DNA from: Sphingomonadaceae bacterium
GTDB lineage: Bacteria; Pseudomonadota; Alphaproteobacteria; Sphingomonadales; Sphingomonadaceae
NCBI GenBank assembly: GCA_019245455.1
Contig: JAFARM010000287.1
Coordinates: 1-6,231, forward strand
Direction: 5' to 3'
Length of the DNA: 6,231 nt
The notes beneath the pieces are model-generated. The model was not told the DNA's origin. It saw nothing but the letters and a program-made list of their open reading frames with translations, and searched no databases. This document shows, one piece after another, positions 1 to 5,428 of the stretch (its first letter is position 1; every line of letters starts with the position of its first letter). Both the position numbers and the translations under genes were made by a program.

Positions 1-431
1 GTCTCGGCACCGATGACCAGCGCCGTCGTCGCCGCGCCGCTCGTCAGCATCGCATCGGCCACCGCGAGCGCATAAAGGAAGCCCGAGCACACCGCCGCGA
101 CATCGAAGGCGATGCCGTCGGTCAGCCCGAGCTTGTGCTGGACGACCGTGGCGCACGCCGGAAAGGTCTGGTCGGGCGTCGCCGTGGCGACGACGATCAG
201 CCCGACCGCACTCGCGTCGATGCCCGCGGCGGCCAGCGCCGCCCGCGCCGCACCAACGGCGAGGTCGCTGGTCAGCTCGTCATCGCCGGCGATGTGGCGC
301 TGGCGGATGCCGGTGCGCTCGACGATCCATTCGTCGCTGGTGTCGACCCTGGCGGCGAGTTCGGCATTGCTCACCACCCGGCGCGGCAGGCAGCTGCCGG
401 TGCCGGCGAAGACGGAACGGCGGACGGTCAC
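1..431 (-). CDS. fabH: Beta-ketoacyl-ACP synthase III (FabH), N-terminal part, cut by left edge
   Basis: FabH condenses acetyl-CoA with malonyl-ACP in the cytoplasm to start type II fatty acid synthesis. Only the first 143 complete codons are in the window; the family is normally about 320 residues. Visible family features are the glycine-rich start [11 protein letters not shown] (8-18), [12 protein letters not shown] (31-42), and the active-site region [12 protein letters not shown], with the nucleophilic cysteine at residue 115 (E. coli Cys112). The catalytic His and Asn lie beyond the edge. The start is GTG at 431-429. It overlaps the plsX stop as GTGA, and no good Shine-Dalgarno precedes it, so translation is probably coupled to plsX. 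It is the last visible gene of the rpmF-plsX-fabH operon. Identity is very likely from the motifs and the classic gene order. Confidence 0.95.
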   Translation of the reverse strand, partial: MTVRRSVFAGTGSCLPRRVVSNAELAARVDTSDEWIVERTGIRQRHIAGDDELTSDLAVGAARAALAAAGIDASAVGLIVVATATPDQTFPACATVVQHKLGLTDGIAFDVAAVCSGFLYALAVADAMLTSGAATTALVIGAE

Positions 432-1489
432 GCCGCCGACGCCGCGCCGTCGTTGGCGGCGACGACGGGACGATGCTCGCGGAAATTGTCGAGGTCGGCG
501 CCGATGCGCCGGGCGATGTCGCCGGCGACGAGGTCGTGGGCGACGCCGATCGCGTGCGCCAGGCCGCGGACGGTGGCACCGCCGTGGCTCTTCACGACGA
601 CGCCGTTCAGCCCGAGGAAGACGGCACCGTTGTGCGCCTCCGGGTCGAGGTGCCGCGCCAGCGCGCGCAGCGCTCCGCGCGACAGCAGATAGCCGAGGCT
701 CGACAGCCACGACGAGCGGAACGACTGCGCCAGAAGGCCGGTGACGAGCCGCCCGGTCCCCTCCGCGGTCTTCAAGGCGACGTTACCCGTGAAGCCGTCG
801 GTGACGATGACGTCGACGTCGCCCTGACCGATCTTGTCACCCTCGACGAAGCCGGTGAACACCATCGGCAGATCGGCCTCGCGCAGCAGCGCGGCGGCCA
901 TCTTCAACTCCTCGGTGCCCTTGAGCTCCTCCTCGCCGATGTTGAGCAGCGCCACCCGCGGCCGCGCGACGCCAAGCACCGTGCGGGCGAACGCCGCGCC
1001 CATGACGGCGAACTGGACGAGGTTCTCGGTGTCGCACTCGACGTTGGCGCCGAGGTCGAGCACGACCGAATCGTTCTTCAGCGTCGGCATCAGCGCGACG
1101 AGTGCCGGCCGGTCGATGCCCGGCATGGTGCGCAGCGTCAGCTTGGCGATCGCCATCAGCGCGCCGGTGTTCCCCGCGCTGACCATCGCCTGGGCCTCGC
1201 CGGCCTGGACCGCTGCCACGCCCATGCCCATCGACGTCGTCCGCGCCCGGCGGATCGCCGCCGACGGCTTGTCGGTGCCAAGGATGACGTCGGCGCTGTG
1301 CACGATCGTCGCCCCACCGGCCAGGCGCGGGGCCTTGCCGAGCTGAGCGCGGATCGCCGCCTCGTCACCGTACAGGCGGAACTGCAGCCGCGGGTAACGT
1401 TCCTGCGCCACTTCGGCCGCGGCGACCGCGACCGCCGGCCCGCCGTCGCCGCCCATGCAGTCGAGCGCGAGTACCGGCCGGTCGGTCAT
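428..1489 (-). CDS. plsX: Phosphate acyltransferase PlsX (acyl-ACP:phosphate transacylase)
   Basis: PlsX turns acyl-ACP and phosphate into acyl-phosphate, the donor used by PlsY to begin phospholipid synthesis. It is a peripheral cytoplasmic enzyme. The 353-residue product has full family length and the expected motifs in order: [11 protein letters not shown] (8-18), [11 protein letters not shown] (103-113), DLGAN (145-149), NIGEEELKG (183-191), GFVEGDKIG (213-221), [12 protein letters not shown] (229-240) and [14 protein letters not shown] (291-304). The ATG at 1489 gives the canonical N-terminus directly before the first motif. Its Shine-Dalgarno region would lie in the 10-bp gap and the end of rpmF, but only weak pairing is visible there. 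The stop codon shares bases with the fabH GTG start. The last ten residues are alanine-rich and probably unstructured. Confidence 0.98.
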   Translation of the reverse strand: MTDRPVLALDCMGGDGGPAVAVAAAEVAQERYPRLQFRLYGDEAAIRAQLGKAPRLAGGATIVHSADVILGTDKPSAAIRRARTTSMGMGVAAVQAGEAQAMVSAGNTGALMAIAKLTLRTMPGIDRPALVALMPTLKNDSVVLDLGANVECDTENLVQFAVMGAAFARTVLGVARPRVALLNIGEEELKGTEELKMAAALLREADLPMVFTGFVEGDKIGQGDVDVIVTDGFTGNVALKTAEGTGRLVTGLLAQSFRSSWLSSLGYLLSRGALRALARHLDPEAHNGAVFLGLNGVVVKSHGGATVRGLAHAIGVAHDLVAGDIARRIGADLDNFREHRPVVAANDGAASAA

Positions 1490-1499
1490 CGGACCGAGA

Positions 1500-1679
1500 T
1501 CAGGACTGCGTCTCGACGACAGCCCGGTCGCGGTAGAAGCCGCAGCTGGGGCACAGGTTGTGCGGCAGCTTGAGCTCGCCGCAGTTCGGGCAGTCCTGCG
1601 CGATCGTCGCGGTCAGCGCGTGGTGGCTGCGGCGCATATTGCGGCGCGAGGGACTAGTCTTGCGTTTCGGAACGGCCAT
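1500..1679 (-). CDS. rpmF: 50S ribosomal protein L32 (bL32)
   Basis: This gene encodes a 59-residue structural protein of the large ribosomal subunit. The N-terminus [20 protein letters not shown] is the basic, RNA-binding bL32 signature. It is followed by a zinc-ribbon-like set of two CxxC pairs, CPNC at 30-33 and CPSC at 43-46, so this is the zinc-binding (C+) form of L32. The start ATG at 1679 is preceded by AGGTG at Shine-Dalgarno distance (tacgaatgaagacAGGTGccggATG). The stop is 10 bp before plsX. It is first in the rpmF-plsX-fabH operon. The DUF177/YceD gene that often precedes rpmF in proteobacteria is absent; a promoter and then a terminator from csbD lie there instead. Confidence 0.97.
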   Translation of the reverse strand: MAVPKRKTSPSRRNMRRSHHALTATIAQDCPNCGELKLPHNLCPSCGFYRDRAVVETQS

Positions 1680-1763
1680 CCGGCACCTGTCTTCATTCGT
1701 ATGCGGCGTCGTGGTGCCGCGCAGGCGTGCACCGAAAACCCGCCGGGTTCAGTCGAGGCGCGG

Positions 1764-1791
1764 ACCATAGAGATTTGCCCCCGCGATGCAA
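1764..1791 (-). promoter_or_regulatory. Candidate sigma70 promoter of rpmF-plsX-fabH
   Basis: On the minus strand, TTGCAT (1791-1786) is followed after 16 bp by TATGGT (1769-1764) and then CCGCGCC. TATGGT matches the -10 consensus at four of six bases, while the -35 keeps only its TTG. The inferred start near 1757 gives a leader of about 77 nt before rpmF. That leader holds a small hairpin, AACCC-GGC-GGGTT followed by TTCGG. The promoter sits between the csbD terminator and rpmF, where the operon needs one. The matches are moderate and the assignment is inference. Confidence 0.45.
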
Positions 1792-1832
1792 CGTAAAATA
1801 CGGGTGTGCGCACCGCCGCCGCCCCGCGCACG

Positions 1833-1862
1833 AAAACGGCCGTCCCGAAAGGAACGGCCGTT
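1833..1862 (-). terminator. Intrinsic terminator of the csbD-like gene
   Basis: A perfect 9-bp stem AACGGCCGT/ACGGCCGTT (1835-1843 with 1854-1862) is topped by two further C-G pairs (C1845-G1852, C1846-G1851) enclosing a GAAA tetraloop on the plus strand, after one mismatch. Read on the minus strand, the stem runs into TTTT, then CGTGCGCGGG. It lies 27 nt beyond the csbD stop and before the rpmF promoter, so it should end csbD transcripts and insulate the ribosomal operon. The plus-strand side has only TTCG after the stem and would be weaker. Confidence 0.85.
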
Positions 1863-1888
1863 CGTCACGTCACCCGACATTAGAGGGG

Positions 1889-2065
1889 TCAGGCGTCGCC
1901 GCGCAGCGTGTCCTTGATGCCGCCGACGGTGTTCTGCACCTTGCCCTCGGCGCGGTCGGCCTTGCCCTCGGTCTCGAGCTTGCTGTCGCCGACGAGCTTG
2001 CCGACGCCTTCCTTGATGTCGCCGCCCATCTTCTTCAGCGCGCCGTCGATGCGGTCGGTATCCAT
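1889..2065 (-). CDS. CsbD-family small stress-response protein
   Basis: The product is 58 residues, hydrophilic and rich in K, D, E and G, without a signal peptide or membrane segment. It shows the CsbD-like pattern: DRIDGALKKMGGDIKEGVGKL, then GDSKLETEGKADRAEGKVQN and a final GGIKDTLRG. Family members (B. subtilis CsbD, E. coli YjbJ) are abundant under general stress; the molecular role is not known. The frame is open upstream to 2179, but the ATG at 2065 is chosen because the strong Shine-Dalgarno AGAGGAGA (2079-2072) stands 6 nt before it and the family homology begins there. It is divergent from the MAPEG gene and ends before a strong terminator, so it is a single-gene unit. An EcfG-like promoter is recorded separately. 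Confidence 0.92.
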   Translation of the reverse strand: MDTDRIDGALKKMGGDIKEGVGKLVGDSKLETEGKADRAEGKVQNTVGGIKDTLRGDA

Positions 2066-2095
2066 GATCCGTCTCCTCTGGTGTTGTGGCGGATC

Positions 2096-2120
2096 AACGG
2101 TGTAGGATGGCTTTGGTTGC
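2096..2120 (-). promoter_or_regulatory. Candidate EcfG-type general stress promoter of csbD
   Basis: On the minus strand GCAAC (2120-2116) is followed after 16 bp by CGTT (2099-2096). The alphaproteobacterial general stress sigma factor EcfG recognises GGAAC-N16/17-CGTT, so there is one mismatch in the -35. The spacing predicts a start near 2089 and a leader of about 24 nt that includes the strong ribosome site. The site lies inside the 94-bp divergent region shared with the MAPEG gene. Stress control of a CsbD gene is biologically expected, but the short motif makes this an inference. Confidence 0.5.
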
Positions 2121-2159
2121 GCCGCCGTGCCGAACCGGCGCGCGCGAAGGGGGAAGACG

Positions 2160-2546
2160 ATGCTGGCAACGACGATCACCGCAGGCTTCTGCGGCCTCCT
2201 CTATTTCATCCTCAGCCTGCGGGTCATCGCGCTTAGGCAAGCGCACGGCGTGTCGCTCGGCGACGGCGGCAACACCGCCCTCCTCGCCCGCATCCGCGCC
2301 CATGCCAACTTCGCCGAATATGTGCCGATCATCCTGATCCTGATGGGCCTCATCGAGACGCGCACGGGCACGACCGAGGTGCTGACGGCGAGCGGCGTGC
2401 TCCTGTTCCTGATCCGCATCGCCCACGCCGTCGGCATGGCGCTGCCCGCCCCGAACCCGTGGCGCATGGCCGGGACGGGGGGAACCTGGGTGATCCTGTC
2501 GGGCCTGTCGGCGTGGGCGCTGGTGCTCGCCTACACGCACGGCTGA
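2160..2546 (+). CDS. MAPEG family integral membrane protein
   Basis: The 128-residue product has four predicted membrane helices (about 3-23, 53-67, 73-92, 106-124), the usual size and topology of MAPEG proteins (membrane-associated proteins in eicosanoid and glutathione metabolism). Residues 37-55, GNTALLARIRAHANFAEYV, carry the family signature; R46, N50 and E53 fit the RxxxNxxE pattern that contributes to glutathione binding. Bacterial members may act as glutathione transferases or peroxidases on hydrophobic substrates, but the substrate here is unknown. An in-frame GTG at 2127 is possible. The ATG at 2160 is preferred because AAGGGGGA (2147-2154) lies 5 nt upstream and the extension would be an arginine-rich stretch before helix 1. 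It converges on the gloC-like gene with only 4 bp between stops. Confidence 0.93.
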   Translation: MLATTITAGFCGLLYFILSLRVIALRQAHGVSLGDGGNTALLARIRAHANFAEYVPIILILMGLIETRTGTTEVLTASGVLLFLIRIAHAVGMALPAPNPWRMAGTGGTWVILSGLSAWALVLAYTHG

Positions 2547-2550
2547 GGCG

Positions 2551-3210
2551 TCAGGCGGCGAGCACCGCGTCGGCGACGAAGGGGTTCGAGCGGCGTTCCG
2601 CGGCGAAGGTCGACATCGCCCCGTGACCCGGAATGAACGCCGTCTGCCCGCCCAGCGGCCACAAGCGGGTCTGAATGGCGCGGATCAGGTCGGCCTGGTT
2701 GCCGCGTGGAAAGTCGGTGCGCCCGATCGACCCCTGGAACAGCACGTCGCCGACGATGGCGAGGTCGGACGGCGCGTGGTGGAAGACGACGTGCCCCGGC
2801 GTGTGACCGGGGCAGTGATAAACGTCGAGGGTCAGCTCGCCGACCGTCACCGTGTCGCCCTGGTCGAGCCAGCGGTCAGGGGTGAAGGGTGCGGCGAGCG
2901 GCACGCCGTACTGCGCCCCGGTCACCGCGTGGAGGTCGATCCAGAACCTGTCGTCGCGGTGCGGCCCCTCGATCGGCACGCCGAGCCGGTCGCGCAGCAC
3001 GCCCGTCTCGCCGCAATGGTCGATGTGGCCGTGCGTCACGAGCAGCTTCTCGACCGTCACGCCCTTGTCGGCGGCGACGCGGGTCAGCGTGTCGAGGTCG
3101 CCGCCGGGATCGACGAACGCGCCGCGCATCGTCGCCGTGCACCACAACAGGGTGCAGTTCTGCTGCAGCGGCGTAACGGGGACGATGACGGCGGCGAGCG
3201 GGTTGGCCAT
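2551..3210 (-). CDS. gloC: Glyoxalase II-type metallo-beta-lactamase fold hydrolase (YcbL/GloC-like)
   Basis: The product is a 219-residue cytoplasmic MBL-fold hydrolase. Metal ligands are all visible: H60, H62, D64 and H65 in THGHIDHCGE, H136 in CPGHTPGH, D155 in IVGDVLF, and H196 in IPGHG. The small size, FQGSIGRTDFPRG (158-170), and the ending with ERRSNPF match E. coli YcbL (renamed GloC), a type II glyoxalase that hydrolyses S-lactoylglutathione. That finishes the glutathione-dependent removal of methylglyoxal. Related MBL hydrolases act on other thioesters, so the substrate is less certain than the fold. The frame stays open upstream across the opposite strand of pabBC to 4737, but homology starts at MANPLAAVIVPVTPLQQNC, giving ATG 3210. 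No Shine-Dalgarno is seen, and a TTGACA is placed for a leaderless or near-leaderless mRNA. Confidence 0.94.
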   Translation of the reverse strand: MANPLAAVIVPVTPLQQNCTLLWCTATMRGAFVDPGGDLDTLTRVAADKGVTVEKLLVTHGHIDHCGETGVLRDRLGVPIEGPHRDDRFWIDLHAVTGAQYGVPLAAPFTPDRWLDQGDTVTVGELTLDVYHCPGHTPGHVVFHHAPSDLAIVGDVLFQGSIGRTDFPRGNQADLIRAIQTRLWPLGGQTAFIPGHGAMSTFAAERRSNPFVADAVLAA

Positions 3211-3217
3211 GCCGCGC

Positions 3218-3246
3218 GAGATGCGGATGCGGTGCCGGGCTGTCAA
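3218..3246 (-). promoter_or_regulatory. Candidate promoter of the gloC-like gene, possibly leaderless
   Basis: The minus strand has a perfect -35 hexamer TTGACA (3246-3241). Seventeen bp later, the -10 position holds CATCTC (3223-3218), a poor match. Transcription would start around 3211-3210, at the ATG itself. The absence of a ribosome site before ATG 3210 fits such a leaderless message. The -35 is clear; the -10 is weak. Confidence 0.45.
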
Positions 3247-3306
3247 CCGCGTCCCCCTTGGCCGCTGCCCCCTCGCCCGCCGGCGCGGCAGCCGATACGA
3301 CGCGGC

Positions 3307-5043
3307 ATGACGTTCGATCCGACGCGCCCCTTCGTCCTGCTCGATGATGCGCGGAGTGGCCGCGCGCGGCTGTTCACCGGCCTGACCGACACCATTGTCG
3401 CCGCGACGATGGACACGGTGGTGCCGGCGCTCGCCCGGCTCAAGGCGACCGCCGGGCACCGCGCCGGCTTCGTCGCCTTCGAAGCCGGCTACGCCCTCGA
3501 CCCGGCGCTGCACGGCCACGCCCCGCCGGGCGGTGACGGCCTGCCGCTGCTGTGGTTCGGGAGCTTCGCGCGGGCGGAAGCGATCGATGTCGCGTCCCTC
3601 GCTGCCCTGTTCCCTGCCGGCGCGGCGTCGATCGGTTCTCTCGAGCCAGCGGTACCGGAGGCGACGTATCGCGCCCAGGTCGAAGCGATCCTTGACCGAA
3701 TCGCCGCCGGCGACCTCTACCAGGCCAATCTGACCTTCGCTGCCGCCGTGACGGCGGGCGGCGATCCGATCGCCCTCTACCGCCGGCTGCGGCCGCACGC
3801 GGCGGCCGGGCACGGCGCGCTGGTCCATACCGGATCGACGTGGCTGCTCAGCTTCTCGCCCGAACTGTTCTTTACCCTTGATGACGGCGTCGTCACGACC
3901 CGGCCGATGAAGGGCACGGCCGCGCGCGGCGCGATCCCGGCCACCGACGATGCCGCCGCCGCCGCGCTCGCCGCCGACGCGAAGACGCGCGCCGAGAACC
4001 TGATGATCGTCGACCTGCTGCGCAACGACCTGACGCGGATCGCCGTGCCCGGCACGGTCGCGGTGCCGGCGCTGTTCACCGTCGAGCGCTTTCCGACGCT
4101 GCTCCAGCTGACCTCGACGGTGACCGCGACCACCGCCGCCGACCCCGTCGATGTCCTGGCGACCCTGTTCCCGTGCGGGTCGGTCACCGGCGCGCCCAAG
4201 ATCGCGGCGATGCGCGCCATTGCAGCGACGGAGGGCGCGGCGCGCGGCGTCTATACCGGCAGCATCGGCGCGATCGACGCCGATGGGCGCGCCGCGTTCA
4301 ACGTCGCCATCCGCACCCTGGTGCTGACGGCGGATGGCGGTCGCATCGGCCTGGGGGCCGGCATCGTCGCCGACAGCGACCCCGCTGCCGAATGGCGCGA
4401 GTGCCTGGCCAAGGCCGCCTTCCTGCGCCCGACGACGCCGACGATCATCGAAACGATGCGCGTCGAGACCGGGCGCGTGCCGCGGCTCGACCGGCATCTC
4501 GCCCGCGCCGCGTCGACCGCGGGCTTTCTCGGCGTTCCGTTCGACGCGGCCGCGGCGGCGGCAGTCGCCGACGCGGCCGCAGCGGCGCATCGGGGGGCGG
4601 GACGGCTGCGGCTGCGCGTGCTGCCGACGGGCGAGGTCCGGGTCGAGGTCGGCGCGCTGCCGCCCCCGCTGCCGGTTCCCGCGCGCGTCGCGCTGGCCCC
4701 GCTGCCGGTCGCGACCGACGATTGGCGGCTGCGGCACAAGACGGATGACCGCGCCTTCTACGACGCGGCGCGCGCCGCTTCGGGAACGGACGAGGTCGTC
4801 TTCGTCACCGCCGACGGCGCGATCACTGAGGGCAGCTTCACCAATGTCTTCGTCGCGCGGGGCGGCGTCCTGCTGACGCCGGCGGCAGGCGCGCTGCTGC
4901 CCGGCGTCCTCCGCGCCGACCTGCTCGCGCGCGGCGACGCGCGGGAGGCGAGGCTGACCGCCGCCGACCTCGCCGACGGCTTCTTCATCGGCAATGCCCT
5001 GCGCGGATTGATGCCGGCGCGGCTTGTCGCGGACGGACGCTGA
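3307..5043 (+). CDS. pabBC: Bifunctional aminodeoxychorismate synthase component I / 4-amino-4-deoxychorismate lyase (PabB-PabC fusion)
   Basis: The 578-residue product covers both cytoplasmic steps from chorismate to p-aminobenzoate for folate. Residues 1-375 form a chorismate-binding domain: GDLYQANLTF (135-144), SPELFF (184-189), RPMKGT (199-204), RAENLMIVDLLRNDL (228-242), FPCGSVTGAPKIAAM (288-302) and GAGIVADSDPAAEW (350-363). Lysine 202 in PMKGT is the PabB-type residue; anthranilate synthases have alanine there, so this is PabB rather than TrpE. Residues 378-578 form a class IV aminotransferase-fold lyase, with IIETMRVETGRVPRLDRHLAR (380-400, long motif), the probable PLP lysine K478 in LRHKTDD, and ITEGSFTNVF (506-515). 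The PabA glutaminase is not in the window. The frame is open upstream, but homology starts at ATG 3307; no Shine-Dalgarno is visible. It is divergent from gloC and converges with the mini PEP-CTERM gene. Confidence 0.95.
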   Translation: MTFDPTRPFVLLDDARSGRARLFTGLTDTIVAATMDTVVPALARLKATAGHRAGFVAFEAGYALDPALHGHAPPGGDGLPLLWFGSFARAEAIDVASLAALFPAGAASIGSLEPAVPEATYRAQVEAILDRIAAGDLYQANLTFAAAVTAGGDPIALYRRLRPHAAAGHGALVHTGSTWLLSFSPELFFTLDDGVVTTRPMKGTAARGAIPATDDAAAAALAADAKTRAENLMIVDLLRNDLTRIAVPGTVAVPALFTVERFPTLLQLTSTVTATTAADPVDVLATLFPCGSVTGAPKIAAMRAIAATEGAARGVYTGSIGAIDADGRAAFNVAIRTLVLTADGGRIGLGAGIVADSDPAAEWRECLAKAAFLRPTTPTIIETMRVETGRVPRLDRHLARAASTAGFLGVPFDAAAAAAVADAAAAAHRGAGRLRLRVLPTGEVRVEVGALPPPLPVPARVALAPLPVATDDWRLRHKTDDRAFYDAARAASGTDEVVFVTADGAITEGSFTNVFVARGGVLLTPAAGALLPGVLRADLLARGDAREARLTAADLADGFFIGNALRGLMPARLVADGR

Positions 5044-5044
5044 C

Positions 5045-5073
5045 CGATCGCGAAGGCAGTCGGTCGCGAAGGC
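5045..5073. repeat. Short imperfect tandem repeat between convergent genes
   Basis: CGATCGCGAAGGC (5045-5057) and CGGTCGCGAAGGC (5061-5073) are 13-bp copies with one difference, separated by AGT. They fill most of the 36-bp gap between the pabBC stop and the stop of the next minus-strand gene. No hairpin terminator is seen in this gap. The origin is probably a small local duplication; no function can be assigned. Confidence 0.6.
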
Positions 5074-5079
5074 GACGCG

Positions 5080-5253
5080 TCAGACACGGCTGCCGCGGCG
5101 GGCACCGACCATGAAGCCCAGACCGGCGAAGAACAGGGCGACGATCGACGGATCGGGAAGGGCGAGCGCGGCACCGGGCGCAGCCTCGGCGAGACCGAGC
5201 GAGGCTGCCAGGCCGGAGCCGGCGAGGCCGACGAGAGGAAGCAGCACGCGCAT
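5080..5253 (-). CDS. Mini exported protein with PEP-CTERM-like sorting signal
   Basis: The product is 57 residues. The N-terminus MRVLLPLVGLAGSGLAASLG is a signal-peptide-like hydrophobic stretch, with a possible cleavage after AEA (22-24). Only about eight small residues follow before LPDPS (32-36), a hydrophobic segment IVALFFAGLGFMVG (37-50) and the basic end ARRGSRV. The order PxP, membrane helix, arginine cluster is that of exosortase (PEP-CTERM) sorting signals, here with PDP instead of PEP. The start ATG 5253 has GGGAG (5264-5260) 6 nt upstream; an in-frame start at 5358 would add a non-hydrophobic arginine-containing leader and is less likely. It could alternatively be a simple two-helix membrane peptide. 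I do not know a function. The next gene upstream on the same strand is another PEP-CTERM protein. Confidence 0.75.
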   Translation of the reverse strand: MRVLLPLVGLAGSGLAASLGLAEAAPGAALALPDPSIVALFFAGLGFMVGARRGSRV

Positions 5254-5270
5254 GGTCGTCTCCCGGTTGC

Positions 5271-5289
5271 GCCGCCGGACGCCGGCGGC
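5271..5289 (-). other. GC-rich hairpin just upstream of the mini-protein ribosome site
   Basis: GCCGCCGG (5271-5278) and CCGGCGGC (5282-5289) form a perfect 8-bp stem with a 3-base loop. On the minus strand it ends 6 nt before the GGGAG ribosome site of the mini PEP-CTERM gene, and has no U-run, so it is not an intrinsic terminator. It may stabilise the 5' end of the message or influence ribosome access; this is inference. Confidence 0.5.
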
Positions 5290-5328
5290 ACCAGGAACTA
5301 CGGCCGCACGGGCGCTGCCTTGTCGATC

Positions 5329-5345
5329 GGTAAGGAAGGGTAAGG
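5329..5345. repeat. GGTAAGG direct repeat with 10-bp period
   Basis: GGTAAGG occurs at 5329-5335 and again at 5339-5345, one helical turn apart, in the upstream region of the mini PEP-CTERM gene about 75-90 bp before its start codon. Direct repeats on one face of the helix are typical of response-regulator binding sites. Nothing else identifies a binding protein, and no convincing -10/-35 pair was found near it. Confidence 0.35.
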
Positions 5346-5369
5346 CATCTTTCCGCATGAGCGCTTCCC

Positions 5370-5417
5370 GCGCACGAAAAAGGGCGGCCCCGCAGGACCG
5401 CCCCGATTTTCGTGCGC
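5370..5417 (-). terminator. Bidirectional intrinsic terminator after the PEP-CTERM gene
   Basis: An inner stem GGGCGG/CCGCCC (5382-5387 with 5398-5403) extends with two more C-G pairs after a mismatch. It is enclosed by an outer 11-bp stem GCGCACGAAAA/TTTTCGTGCGC (5370-5380 with 5407-5417). On the minus strand the inner hairpin runs into TTTTT, and on the plus strand into ATTTT, so it can work both ways. It lies 12 nt after the stop of the 181-residue PEP-CTERM gene and should separate it from the mini gene downstream. Confidence 0.9.
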
Positions 5418-5428
5418 AGTGACGCGGA

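Noticed and set aside
1277..1290. Minus-strand CTTGGCACCGACAA resembling a -24 element
   Set aside because: It is inside plsX, lacks a TTGC at the right distance and has no gene start downstream.
473..1573. Long plus-strand frame antisense to plsX
   Set aside because: It mirrors the plsX codons in a GC-rich genome, has biased composition, no ribosome site and no recognisable domain.
2084..2108. TTGTGG...TAGGAT as a sigma70 promoter for the MAPEG gene
   Set aside because: The spacer is only 13 bp, and no better -35 fits TAGGAT. The MAPEG gene must have a promoter in the 2066-2159 region, but I cannot place it.
2623..3306. Plus-strand in-frame extension of pabBC, antisense to gloC
   Set aside because: The extension has no domain resemblance and lies wholly over the complement of gloC. 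PabB homology starts right after ATG 3307.
3211..4737. Minus-strand frame open from 4737 through the gloC start, antisense to pabBC
   Set aside because: The part above 3210 translates to arginine- and glycine-rich low-complexity sequence without family motifs. It is the usual shadow of a GC-rich gene on the other strand; only 2551-3210 carries MBL-fold homology.
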